From: Clostridia bacterium
GTDB lineage: Bacteria; Bacillota; Clostridia; Lachnospirales; Lachnospiraceae
Direction of reading: 5' to 3'
Assembly: GCA_003249225.1 (NCBI GenBank)
Contig: QKJQ01000025.1
Span: 51,222 to 115,221 of the forward strand
DNA: 64,000 bases
The notes beneath the pieces were generated by a model. That model saw only the letters and a program-made list of their open reading frames with translations, was not told the DNA's origin and did not search any database. This document shows, piece by piece, positions 1 to 8,639 of the stretch (the stretch's first letter is position 1; every line of letters starts with the position of its first letter). The translations under genes were made by a program, and so were the position numbers.

Positions 1-81
1 GAAAATCTGCTTTGCTATAATGCAATATCGCAAAGGAAAAACACATTCCAAAAATTGTTTTATTTGAAATGAGGATAACGA

Positions 82-1230
82 ATGAAGAACGATCAAATGG
101 ATATGAAGGACATTATGGATGTACAGGAATATAAAAGTCATAACCGTTTGCTGCAGGGAACAGATACAGTAGAAAAAGCAAAAAAAGGACAAAGCAAAAA
201 GCACAAGCTTGCTTATGGTCTGATTCCTTTCTCTGTATTGATTGCCGTTCTGCTGTATTACAGCATCAGCGTTGGCAATACAAAAGTGAGTGCAGCAGAA
301 GATGCTGCAACATTAAATGCAGCAATAACAAATGCAGCCGCAGAATTGGCTGCTGCAGAAAGTACCGTTGACAAAACTGAGTCTGATACCAACGAAGCAC
401 TTGCATTCCTGGAGGACGACTCGGAGGCTATTGCTTATATACCAGGTTCAGCAGTCGAAACAAAGAGTAACGAGACTGAGACTGAGGATGCTGAGTCCTC
501 TCTGAACCAGGAAGATACAGTGGTATTTGGTTCTGCGGCGCAGGCATTTGCAGGCGGCAACGCAGATCCTGTATACACCAGCACAACGGACACGGATGCT
601 TCAGATGCTGAAACAATGGATGGCAATATGGATTCTGAAGATTCAATGATTGGCATATTGTTCGAGGATGACACACCCGAAGAAGTAAGATGGCAGCTAT
701 TACAGGAGCAGATGAGAGAGAATGCTTATTCGTTACTGAGCAAAATGGGGGTTGCAAAAGATTATGAAATGAGTGACCCTGAACTTCCGGATTATCTTAC
801 AAAGACATACAATCAGGATATGGTGATGTCCCTGACGGATGAAGAACTAAATGCATTGCTAAAACTTGTTGAAGCAGAAGCTCCTGCGGAAGACATTTAT
901 GGAAAGATCCTGGTTGCCAATGTCGTACTGAACAGAGTGCTCAGCGATGAAATGGCAGATACGGTTCTTGGAGTAATCTATCAGAAAATTGGTGGAAGCG
1001 CACAGTTCTCATCAACGACACATACCTGGTATTGGAATTCCATTAAAGTCACCAACAGCACCAGAGAAGCAGTAGCAAGGGCATTGAGCGGAGAAGATTA
1101 TTCTCAGGGAGCAGTATACTTTTATGCGTGGAAGAACATAAGCAGTTCAAAAGCAAATTGGTTCAACAATAACACCGTATACCTGTTTACCCATGGCGGA
1201 CACAAATTGTTCGCATCAGAAAATAAATAA
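82..1230 (+). CDS. SleB-like cell wall hydrolase, membrane anchored
   Basis: This 382-residue protein probably cleaves peptidoglycan at the outer face of the membrane. Residues about 45-65 form one hydrophobic segment after a Lys-rich stretch, so it looks like a type II anchored protein with no obvious cleavage site. A long acidic Thr/Ser/Ala linker follows (about 70-240). The C-terminal part, from about 250, resembles the Hydrolase_2 (SleB) domain: an LTDEELNALLKLVEAEAP start with an acidic residue at the likely catalytic place, then GKILVANVVLNRV and the FSSTTHTWYWN region. A TATAAT at 16-21 may be its -10 box. SleB relatives act in spore cortex lysis or in vegetative wall turnover; which applies here cannot be told. 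Wall hydrolase is likely, the spore role is not shown. Confidence 0.8.
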   Translation: MKNDQMDMKDIMDVQEYKSHNRLLQGTDTVEKAKKGQSKKHKLAYGLIPFSVLIAVLLYYSISVGNTKVSAAEDAATLNAAITNAAAELAAAESTVDKTESDTNEALAFLEDDSEAIAYIPGSAVETKSNETETEDAESSLNQEDTVVFGSAAQAFAGGNADPVYTSTTDTDASDAETMDGNMDSEDSMIGILFEDDTPEEVRWQLLQEQMRENAYSLLSKMGVAKDYEMSDPELPDYLTKTYNQDMVMSLTDEELNALLKLVEAEAPAEDIYGKILVANVVLNRVLSDEMADTVLGVIYQKIGGSAQFSSTTHTWYWNSIKVTNSTREAVARALSGEDYSQGAVYFYAWKNISSSKANWFNNNTVYLFTHGGHKLFASENK

Positions 1231-1266
1231 AATACAAAAACAATTTTAAAGCGAAGTGTTTTCAGA

Positions 1267-1315
1267 AACAATCCGTTAATGCAGGTATTCTGTGTTTGAC
1301 GGATTGCTTTTTTTA
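1267..1315 (+). terminator. Rho-independent terminator after the wall hydrolase
   Basis: An 8-bp stem CAATCCGT/ACGGATTG is followed by C and a run of seven T. It ends the transcript of the wall hydrolase gene. The -35 box of the next promoter lies inside its 3' arm. Confidence 0.75.
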
Positions 1316-1332
1316 CCCCCCTGTGCTATACT
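1304..1332 (+). promoter_or_regulatory. Probable sigma-A promoter of thrC
   Basis: TTGCTT and TATACT are separated by 17 bases. The promoter overlaps the preceding terminator. The leader to thrC (about 90 nt) can form two short hairpins, TGAAATG/CATTTCA at 1344-1371 and GTTGC/GCAAC at 1397-1410. No T-box or riboswitch motif was recognised in it. Confidence 0.5.
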
Positions 1333-1427
1333 GACCGACAGATTGAAATGAGGCTGAACAGGTGCATTTCAGATATATTCAAAGAATAAATACAAGGTTG
1401 CTTCGGGCAACGGAATGAGAGGTTATA

Positions 1428-2927
1428 ATGGAGGTTTTATTCAAAAGTACGAGAAATCATGCAGAGAAAGTAACCGCATCGCAGGCTATCCTGAAAGGAC
1501 TGGCTGACGACGGTGGTTTATACGTACCGGAGGTAATTCCAAAGCTTGATCTGACACTTGGGAAAATCGCGGATCTTTCCTATCAGGAACTTGCCTATGA
1601 AGTAATGAAACTGTTCCTGACAGATTACACGGAGCAGGAATTAAAAAGCTGCATAGAAAAGGCCTATGATGATAAATTTGATTGCAGAGAAATTGCACCA
1701 ATTCATTATGCAAATGGCTCTTATTATCTGGAACTGTTCCACGGTGAGACGATTGCATTCAAAGATATGGCATTATCTCTCCTGCCTCATTTGCTTACAA
1801 CGGCGGCAAAAAAGAATCAGGTAACGGATGAGATCGTTATTCTGACTGCAACTTCCGGTGATACAGGAAAAGCAGCACTCGCTGGCTTCGCTGATGTTCC
1901 CGGTACACGTATTATTGTATTTTATCCTAAGGATGGTGTCAGCGCAGTTCAGGAAAAGCAGATGGTGACACAAAAAGGAGCGAATACCCATGTTATCGGA
2001 ATAAAAGGGAATTTTGACGACGCACAGAATGGGGTTAAAGCAATCTTTAACGATAAAGAGCTTGCAAAAGATTTAAAGGAAAAAGGGTTCGTGTTTTCCT
2101 CTGCGAACTCCATTAACATCGGACGTCTGGTCCCGCAGGTCGTATATTATGTGTATGCCTATGGCACATTGCTTGCTCAGGGTAAAATTAAAGAAGGCGA
2201 AGAGGTGAATTTCACTGTACCGACCGGAAACTTCGGCAATATACTGGCTGCTTATTATGCAAAATCCATGGGACTACCGATACATAAACTGATTTGTGCT
2301 TCCAATGAGAACAAAGTGCTTTTTGATTTCTTCGGTACCGGAACGTATGATAAGAACAGAGAATTCATTCTTACAAGTTCTCCATCCATGGATATATTGA
2401 TTTCCAGTAATCTTGAACGATTGATTTACAAAATAGCAGATGAAAACCCGGATAAGAACCGGGAAATGATGCAGGCACTCACTTCAAAAGGAAGTTACAC
2501 TATAACGGATGAAATGAAAAAAGGTCTTAAAGATTTTTATGGAGGTTTTGCAAACGAGAAGGATACGCTTGCTACGATCCGTGAAGTCTATAAAGCAGCA
2601 GATTATGTAATTGACACACATACCGCTGTGGCCGCGGCTGTTTATGAGACCTTTAAGAAAAATGAAAAAGATGAACATGCCAATGTAATTGTGTCGACCG
2701 CCAGTCCATATAAATTTGCAAGAAGCGTCATGGAGGCTGTCTGGGATGAAAAAGACGGTCAGTTTCCTTCACAGGAAGATGACTTTGCACTGGTCCGGCT
2801 GCTTAATGAAAAGACCGGTCTGGCTGTCCCAAAAGCAGTAAAAGAACTTGATTTTGCAGAAGTTTTGCATAATACGGTCTGTGAGAAAGAGAAAATGTGT
2901 GAAGAAGTTGTGAAATATCTAAAATAA
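1428..2927 (+). CDS. thrC: Threonine synthase
   Basis: This PLP enzyme converts O-phosphohomoserine to threonine in the cytoplasm. At 499 residues it has the length of the longer threonine synthase class. The PLP lysine lies in the motif FHGETIAFKDMALS (about residue 113), and the phosphate-binding segment TATSGDTGKAAL follows. A Ser/Gly-rich VPTGNFGNILAAYYAKSMG block further on is typical. The gene stands alone behind its own promoter; homoserine dehydrogenase and homoserine kinase are not in the window. The start has a GAGAGG ribosome site at a good distance. Confidence 0.95.
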   Translation: MEVLFKSTRNHAEKVTASQAILKGLADDGGLYVPEVIPKLDLTLGKIADLSYQELAYEVMKLFLTDYTEQELKSCIEKAYDDKFDCREIAPIHYANGSYYLELFHGETIAFKDMALSLLPHLLTTAAKKNQVTDEIVILTATSGDTGKAALAGFADVPGTRIIVFYPKDGVSAVQEKQMVTQKGANTHVIGIKGNFDDAQNGVKAIFNDKELAKDLKEKGFVFSSANSINIGRLVPQVVYYVYAYGTLLAQGKIKEGEEVNFTVPTGNFGNILAAYYAKSMGLPIHKLICASNENKVLFDFFGTGTYDKNREFILTSSPSMDILISSNLERLIYKIADENPDKNREMMQALTSKGSYTITDEMKKGLKDFYGGFANEKDTLATIREVYKAADYVIDTHTAVAAAVYETFKKNEKDEHANVIVSTASPYKFARSVMEAVWDEKDGQFPSQEDDFALVRLLNEKTGLAVPKAVKELDFAEVLHNTVCEKEKMCEEVVKYLK

Positions 2928-3236
2928 CGTGAATTATAACAAATGTGACAATCACATGCCATAATTTTGACACATAGGTATTAGAAAATGATAGCATGTC
3001 AAGGCTGGTAAAACCCAGTGATGATCATCACAAATCTGAAAGTACTTCGTGTCACATCCAAAGCAGGAAGAGTTTATCAGATAGAGGAGGATCAGAATGG
3101 GGAGGGATATCTGTTATAAGAAAGCTTTATAAAAGCAACTGAGTACAGAGAACAGCACGACAGGAATTTTTCCAATACGAGTAAATTACAACATCGGTAG
3201 AGACAGCTTTTTCTATACTAATTTATGGGAAAATGC

Positions 3237-3265
3237 TTGACCTTTGAAATGAATGTTGTTATAAT
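3237..3265 (+). promoter_or_regulatory. Strong sigma-A promoter of the first surface-protein gene
   Basis: TTGACC, 17 bases, TATAAT: near consensus. It lies in the 480-base gap 2928-3407. The transcript would carry a leader of about 135 nt before the AGGAGG site at 3391. A second TTGTTATAAT copy occurs at about 3323-3332, again in front of the gene, but without a clear -35 box. Bases 2928-3236 show no gene and no recognised RNA motif. Confidence 0.7.
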
Positions 3266-3407
3266 TATCTCGTTATTGGAACGGTTGTAATCTGCCCGGA
3301 GATTCGGGATGTAACAAGCAGTTGTTATAATGACAGCTGCAAAGCACATCATATAGTCCACGGCAATACAGCTTAATCCACAAATATTCTAAGGAGGAAG
3401 AAAAACA

Positions 3408-5939
3408 ATGAAGAGATTTTCTAAGAAATTTGCTCTTATGCTCGTTCTTGCAATGATCGTTGGTATGTTCAGCGGCGTTGTTACAGCATCAGCAGCAAAC
3501 GCACCGTTCACTTCACAGGGATTCAGCTTCGCTACAAGCGCTGGCGCTCTGAGCAACGGTATGACACTTCGTGTTGCAGGCAAGAGCGAAACAACTGCAA
3601 AACAGTGGTACACAGTTTATAAAGACGGTGTAAAGGTTAATGGTAGTGCTGAATACACAGTTGTTTACACTACAGACGCAGACGGAGCTGCAATGTTAGT
3701 TCTTGGTACTGGCAAATACAACGGTCTGGTTCGTGCCGTATCCGTTGGTACAGATGCTAGCACACGTCTTACAGCAACAATTTATGATGCTGACGGAAAT
3801 AAGGTAACAGCTATTTCTACAGCAATCTACGTAAGAGAAAGCGCTGCAGCAGTTGCAATTACAACAGCTGTTGACGAAGCTCTTGAAGTTGGTGCTACAC
3901 TTGATCTTGATGCTACAATGTCAAATGCTGCTGGTGATACAACAGCAATTGAAAATCGTAAAACTTATGTAACAGATTACTTCCAGTGGACATCTAGCGA
4001 TGAAGCTATCGCTACTGTTGACCAGGCAGGCGTTGTTACAGCTGTAGCAGAAGGAACAGCAACAATCACAGTTTCTACTTATGTTAAATCTGATTTCAGC
4101 GGCACAGCTACAAACTCTGCTTCTGTAGATGTAGTAGTAGATAACGGTGTTGCTCAGATCGTTGGCACAGCATTATCATCTGCAACTGTAATCAAAGTTC
4201 AGTTCGATGGCGAATCCGCTTACACAGCTTCTAATGTAGCTCTTGTATTCGCTTCAAACAATGTTCCGATTCAGGTTAAATCTTTTGCTTATGATTCAGC
4301 AGATGCTACTGTTGCATATGTAACAACATATTCAGCAATGACAAATGGCACATCTTACAAATTAACAATTGGTGATCTTGAAGCTGTTACCTTTACTGCT
4401 TCTATCGGTGAAATCGCAAGCATCGTAATCGATAGCACAGCTTTACAGGCAAACGGAACAAGAACAGTTAGCTTCAAAGTATATGATGCTAACGGCGTTG
4501 ATGTTACATCTTCATATTCAACAGGATTTTCAGTAGTTTGTTCTACTGCAGGATCTGTAACAGCAGCTGGTACAGCTACTGTATACATGGGTGCAGCTAA
4601 CACAGTAACAACACTTCAGTTGAAATATACTAAGTGGAACTATACAACTGGTGAAAGCACAGAGATCGCAAGTAATGTTGCAAGCTTTACATCTGTAACA
4701 GATACTGTTTCATCTTGGGCATACACAACAGCAATCGCTGGTGCAGCTTCTGCTACAACAGCTCAGGATTACTCTGCAACAGCTAAAACAACATTATATG
4801 TTGGAAATACTGGTTACATCTACAGTGCATTCAACAACCTGTTAGGAAGCGTTTCATACCAGTCAGATAATACAGCAGTAACTGGCGAGACAATTCTTGC
4901 ATCAGTTCCTACTTATACATCACTTAACAACAGCGTATTAGCAGTATCAACAACTGGTTTCTTCACAGCTAATGCAGCTGGTACAGCAACTGTTATGATC
5001 GTATCTGGTGATGTAACATACTATGTAACATTTACAGTTAAAGCAGCTGCAGCTGTAACATCAGTATCCGCTGATAAGACTTCTGGTGCTGTTTCTACAA
5101 CACTTGCTGGTGACAGCGTAGTTGTAACACTTACAGCATACGATCAGTATGGTAGCAAGATTGCATATGCTCCTGGTACAAGTGCAGCAACCTTATTAGA
5201 TGGAACTACAGCTCCTGTATACTCTAATGTAGCTTTCCTTGAAAATGGTTCTGATGCTTACACAGCAACATTTACCTTCACAGCTAAATCAACAACAGCA
5301 GGTACAGATTATGTTAAACTTGTTTGGGGTTCATATTCAGCTAACGTAGCAATTACTGTTAAAGCTCCTGGCGTTCAGACAGGCTATACAGTATCAACAA
5401 CAAGTGTTGATTCTTATACAACTGCTTCTACAACATTCAGCGTATACTCAGTTGATGCAGCAGGAACAAAGCTTGGTGTTGTAACTGGTGCTACATATAC
5501 GATTACTAATGCATCAGGTACTAACGTAACAGCTACCTATGCAACAGGTACAATCAGTGCAGCTGGTGTTGGTACAATCAATACACTTACAAAAGCAGTT
5601 GGCGAATTACCTGCTGGAACTTACACAATCAAAGTTACAGTTGGTACTGCAAACTATGTATATGGTACTTTAACTGTTACATCAACAAGACCTACCTTAA
5701 CAGTTTCTGTTCCTGCAACAACTGTTACAGCTCTTAACAATACAACAACATTTGTTATCGCTGGAACAACATCTGCAGTAACTCTTGGTAACGTAATTGG
5801 TAACGTACTTTCTACAGGCGCTACAAGTTCAGCATATATCATCTCTGTAAAAGCTACAATTGCAGGTGATGCTTATATCTATACTTTGCCAGTAGGTATT
5901 ACAATGACTTATACAACAGGAACTGTAACAGCTCCGTAA
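3408..5939 (+). CDS. Secreted Ig-like (Big2) surface protein, S-layer-like
   Basis: This 843-residue exported protein probably forms part of the cell surface. Residues 1-30 are a classic signal peptide (KRFSKKF, hydrophobic core, cleavage after ASA). The rest is built of Thr/Ser/Ala/Val-rich beta-sandwich repeats. Clear Big2-like units lie at about 150-245 (YFQWTSSDEAIATVDQAGVV, then AEGTATITV) and about 505-550 (NSVLAVSTTGFFTANAAG). Only one cysteine was noticed. No SLH domain, LPXTG motif or lipobox was seen, so how it is held at the wall is unknown. Codon use is strikingly uniform (ACA for Thr, GCT/GCA for Ala, GTT/GTA for Val), as in very highly expressed genes. A strong promoter and long leader precede it. 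It is a paralogue of the next gene. Surface protein is likely; true S-layer function is inferred. Confidence 0.75.
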   Translation: MKRFSKKFALMLVLAMIVGMFSGVVTASAANAPFTSQGFSFATSAGALSNGMTLRVAGKSETTAKQWYTVYKDGVKVNGSAEYTVVYTTDADGAAMLVLGTGKYNGLVRAVSVGTDASTRLTATIYDADGNKVTAISTAIYVRESAAAVAITTAVDEALEVGATLDLDATMSNAAGDTTAIENRKTYVTDYFQWTSSDEAIATVDQAGVVTAVAEGTATITVSTYVKSDFSGTATNSASVDVVVDNGVAQIVGTALSSATVIKVQFDGESAYTASNVALVFASNNVPIQVKSFAYDSADATVAYVTTYSAMTNGTSYKLTIGDLEAVTFTASIGEIASIVIDSTALQANGTRTVSFKVYDANGVDVTSSYSTGFSVVCSTAGSVTAAGTATVYMGAANTVTTLQLKYTKWNYTTGESTEIASNVASFTSVTDTVSSWAYTTAIAGAASATTAQDYSATAKTTLYVGNTGYIYSAFNNLLGSVSYQSDNTAVTGETILASVPTYTSLNNSVLAVSTTGFFTANAAGTATVMIVSGDVTYYVTFTVKAAAAVTSVSADKTSGAVSTTLAGDSVVVTLTAYDQYGSKIAYAPGTSAATLLDGTTAPVYSNVAFLENGSDAYTATFTFTAKSTTAGTDYVKLVWGSYSANVAITVKAPGVQTGYTVSTTSVDSYTTASTTFSVYSVDAAGTKLGVVTGATYTITNASGTNVTATYATGTISAAGVGTINTLTKAVGELPAGTYTIKVTVGTANYVYGTLTVTSTRPTLTVSVPATTVTALNNTTTFVIAGTTSAVTLGNVIGNVLSTGATSSAYIISVKATIAGDAYIYTLPVGITMTYTTGTVTAP

Positions 5940-5960
5940 TGAGTATATAGCTATTGACTA

Positions 5961-5990
5961 AAAAAGCGGTGGGTGACCACCGCTTTTTTT
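5961..5990 (+). terminator. Terminator between the two surface-protein genes
   Basis: A perfect stem AAAAGCGGTGG/CCACCGCTTTT with a GTGA loop and a T run. No separate promoter is visible before the next gene (85-base gap), so the downstream paralogue may be made by read-through at a lower level. Confidence 0.85.
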
Positions 5991-6024
5991 AAAGTAAGAC
6001 AAGTAAAATCATGGGAGGAATATT

Positions 6025-8445
6025 ATGAAGGGGATTGCTAGTAAGATTGGTTTGTTTTTGATTCTTTGTTTACTATTGACCAGTCTGTCGCCATTAGAAG
6101 GTGTTTTTGCAGTTGCAGGTCCATATTTGAATGCATCCTCCAAAACAGTCTGGGTAGGCGGTAAGACATACGATTTTAATGTAAAGGATGCAAATCGGTC
6201 ATTGTATACAATTAGTTATTCTGTGGATAACACAGATATGGCTTCTATTGATAAAAACACAGGAATTGTAACCGCTTTAAATGTAGGCAAAACAGCGAAA
6301 ACTTATGTGAGAGCCTATTTAACAAATAAGAAAACAGGTATCGTTGACTATACACTAACTGCAACTCTTTATGTAAAAGAGAAGGCAAGTAAAGTTGAGA
6401 TTACAAATAAAGAAGATGTATCAGAGCAAACTATGGACATTGGAGACACATTAAGGCTTGAATATGCAATGTATAATGCAGCCGGTGATGTAACCACGAA
6501 GAGAAAAATGTATGTAACAGATTATGTTCAATGGACATCAAGTAATCCGGATGTAGTAAAAGTGAATGCAGCCAGTGGTGTGATACAGGTACTGGCAGAA
6601 GGAACAGCAACCATTACTGTAAAAACATACATAAAGGCATCTTGCACAGGAACCGCAACGGCTGAAGATTCGGTAGAGATCGTAGTCGGGGGATCAGCAT
6701 CAGAGACAGACATGAGCGCAGCGCTTTTGGCAAGCAATAAACTGGTATTGACTTTTAATCAGGATACTTCCTTTGCTATAAGTGATATTAGCGTTGTATT
6801 TGCAGCAAATAGTGTTCCGATCCAGGTTCAGAGCATTGTCTATGATGAAAATGATTCAAAAAAATTATATGTTACATTGTATACGGCACTGGCAGATGGC
6901 GCAGAGTATAAAGTGACAGCAGGTACGTTAAGTACAAATATAAAGGTATCGATTGGGACGATAAGTTATGTCTATGTATATGATGGACAGGGAAGTCCAT
7001 ATAGCTATTGTGATATAAGCTATGCCGTTTATGATAAAAATGGTGTGGATATAACTTCTTCCTATCCGTTATCAATGTTTACGTACACTTCGACATCTAC
7101 AGCAGATTTTACTGCAGGAAGTACAAATTACGGCGGGATATACCTTGGTACCTCGGGTACAGTGGAAACTCTTCAGTTGGTATATACATCATGGGACTTT
7201 TCCACAGGCACTAGTTCAAGTATCAAAAGTAATGTAGGCACCTATCGTTCTGTAACAGATGCTCCTATATCATGGGCAGGTGCTATTATTGCCAATACCG
7301 GTACAGTTCCTGATTATACCGAAGCAACTACGGGTACATTCAATATATGCGCCGGTGATTATGGAATGACGTTATACAGCATGTTTAAGACTACCAATGG
7401 GAATACAACGAAGCAAACAGATGGAACTTATACTATGACCTATGCTTCTTCCAACTATTCCGTTCTTAGCATATCGACATCAGGAATTCTTTATCCAAAC
7501 AGTGCAGGTACTGCCGTTATCTACGTTACCTGTGGAGATATTACATATGCTATTTCGATAACTGTTCTGCCACAGCGTGCAGTTACAACACTGTATTCGG
7601 AAAGCCTGACCTCTTTGGTAAAGCTATCAAAAAGTTTGTCGCCAGCAGATTCTTTTACAATGCAGATCTATATGTATGATCAGTATGGTGATATATATGA
7701 GAATACAGATTTGGGTAATTTTACAGTAAGCCTTGCGGATGGCAGTGCACCGACTGCATTTACTTATTCCTACGCAATCAACGGAAATGGTGGAGTTTCT
7801 CTGGTCATCACAGCCAATACATCATCCGCCGCTAAAACTGAGTATGTTGTTATTCATTGGGGCAGTGTATTATATGGCTTCCAGGTTGCACTTGTAATGC
7901 CAGGTGTACAAACAGGTTATACGGTAACACCTTCGAGCACTTCAGTTGATTCATATGTAGCTGAATACGTAAACTTTACGGTGTATGCAACAGATGCCGC
8001 AGGAACAAAGATTATGGCAGCTGCTAATAATACATTTACCGTAGTGAATGCTTCAGGAACAACCGTTTATACAGGAACGACCAATAGTGGTACAGGAGTT
8101 ATTTATCTTGGTAAAAAAACGGTGAATGAGCTTCCGGCCGGTACTTACTCGATTCGCTTTACAGTTGGAACGACTTATGTATATGGTACATTTACGGTTT
8201 CCTCTTCAAGACCCGCTGTAACAGCGTCGGTGACATCAACCACAACTACTGGTACGGTTAAGAGCTTAATCAGTTTATCAACGAGTGGTTATGAGGTGAT
8301 ATATGTAACAGCAACCTTATTGGATGCAACAAGTAAGAAATACTATGTAGTATCAATAAATGTCAAGAGCACAGATGTCTCAGACAGTTATATATATACC
8401 ATTCCGATTGATTTGGTAATTACAGCTACGGGTGGACTTTTGTAG
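6025..8445 (+). CDS. Second secreted Ig-like surface protein, paralogue of the first
   Basis: An 806-residue exported protein clearly related to the preceding gene along its whole length. Shared segments include MYVTDYVQWTSS with AEGTATITV at about 165-205, VFAANSVPIQVQS at about 255, MPGVQTGYTV at about 627 and a C-terminal SYIYTIPIDLVIT end. Residues 1-31 are a signal peptide (hydrophobic core LFLILCLLLTSLSP). It differs by a broader codon choice and more Tyr and Ile, suggesting lower expression or relaxed divergence after duplication. No anchor motif was found. The two proteins may be partners in one surface array or alternative subunits; the sequence does not decide. Confidence 0.75.
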   Translation: MKGIASKIGLFLILCLLLTSLSPLEGVFAVAGPYLNASSKTVWVGGKTYDFNVKDANRSLYTISYSVDNTDMASIDKNTGIVTALNVGKTAKTYVRAYLTNKKTGIVDYTLTATLYVKEKASKVEITNKEDVSEQTMDIGDTLRLEYAMYNAAGDVTTKRKMYVTDYVQWTSSNPDVVKVNAASGVIQVLAEGTATITVKTYIKASCTGTATAEDSVEIVVGGSASETDMSAALLASNKLVLTFNQDTSFAISDISVVFAANSVPIQVQSIVYDENDSKKLYVTLYTALADGAEYKVTAGTLSTNIKVSIGTISYVYVYDGQGSPYSYCDISYAVYDKNGVDITSSYPLSMFTYTSTSTADFTAGSTNYGGIYLGTSGTVETLQLVYTSWDFSTGTSSSIKSNVGTYRSVTDAPISWAGAIIANTGTVPDYTEATTGTFNICAGDYGMTLYSMFKTTNGNTTKQTDGTYTMTYASSNYSVLSISTSGILYPNSAGTAVIYVTCGDITYAISITVLPQRAVTTLYSESLTSLVKLSKSLSPADSFTMQIYMYDQYGDIYENTDLGNFTVSLADGSAPTAFTYSYAINGNGGVSLVITANTSSAAKTEYVVIHWGSVLYGFQVALVMPGVQTGYTVTPSSTSVDSYVAEYVNFTVYATDAAGTKIMAAANNTFTVVNASGTTVYTGTTNSGTGVIYLGKKTVNELPAGTYSIRFTVGTTYVYGTFTVSSSRPAVTASVTSTTTTGTVKSLISLSTSGYEVIYVTATLLDATSKKYYVVSINVKSTDVSDSYIYTIPIDLVITATGGLL

Positions 8446-8480
8446 TAAGTAACTGCAATTAATATTGATTATAAGTATAT

Positions 8481-8525
8481 AAAAAAGGACAAAAAGGGTA
8501 TTCATATTCTTTTTGTCCTTTTTAT
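8481..8525 (+). terminator. Terminator after the second surface-protein gene
   Basis: A 15-bp stem AAAAAGGACAAAAAG/CTTTTTGTCCTTTTT with a 12-base loop closes the two-gene surface-protein unit. The A-rich 5' arm means it could also stop transcription from the other side. Confidence 0.85.
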
Positions 8526-8574
8526 GAAGTAAGGAAGTAAAGGTGCGAATTTACAATTCTATAACCCTGCGGTA

Positions 8575-8603
8575 TTGTAAACAGTTATAAAATGTGTTAC
8601 GAT
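8575..8603 (+). promoter_or_regulatory. Possible promoter of the ligase-like gene
   Basis: TTGTAA, 17 bases, TACGAT. Both boxes are imperfect, but it is the best-spaced pair between the terminator and the ligase-like gene. Confidence 0.35.
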
Positions 8604-8639
8604 TATTAAAGTTCTTAGTACTTGGAGGATCGTATAAAC

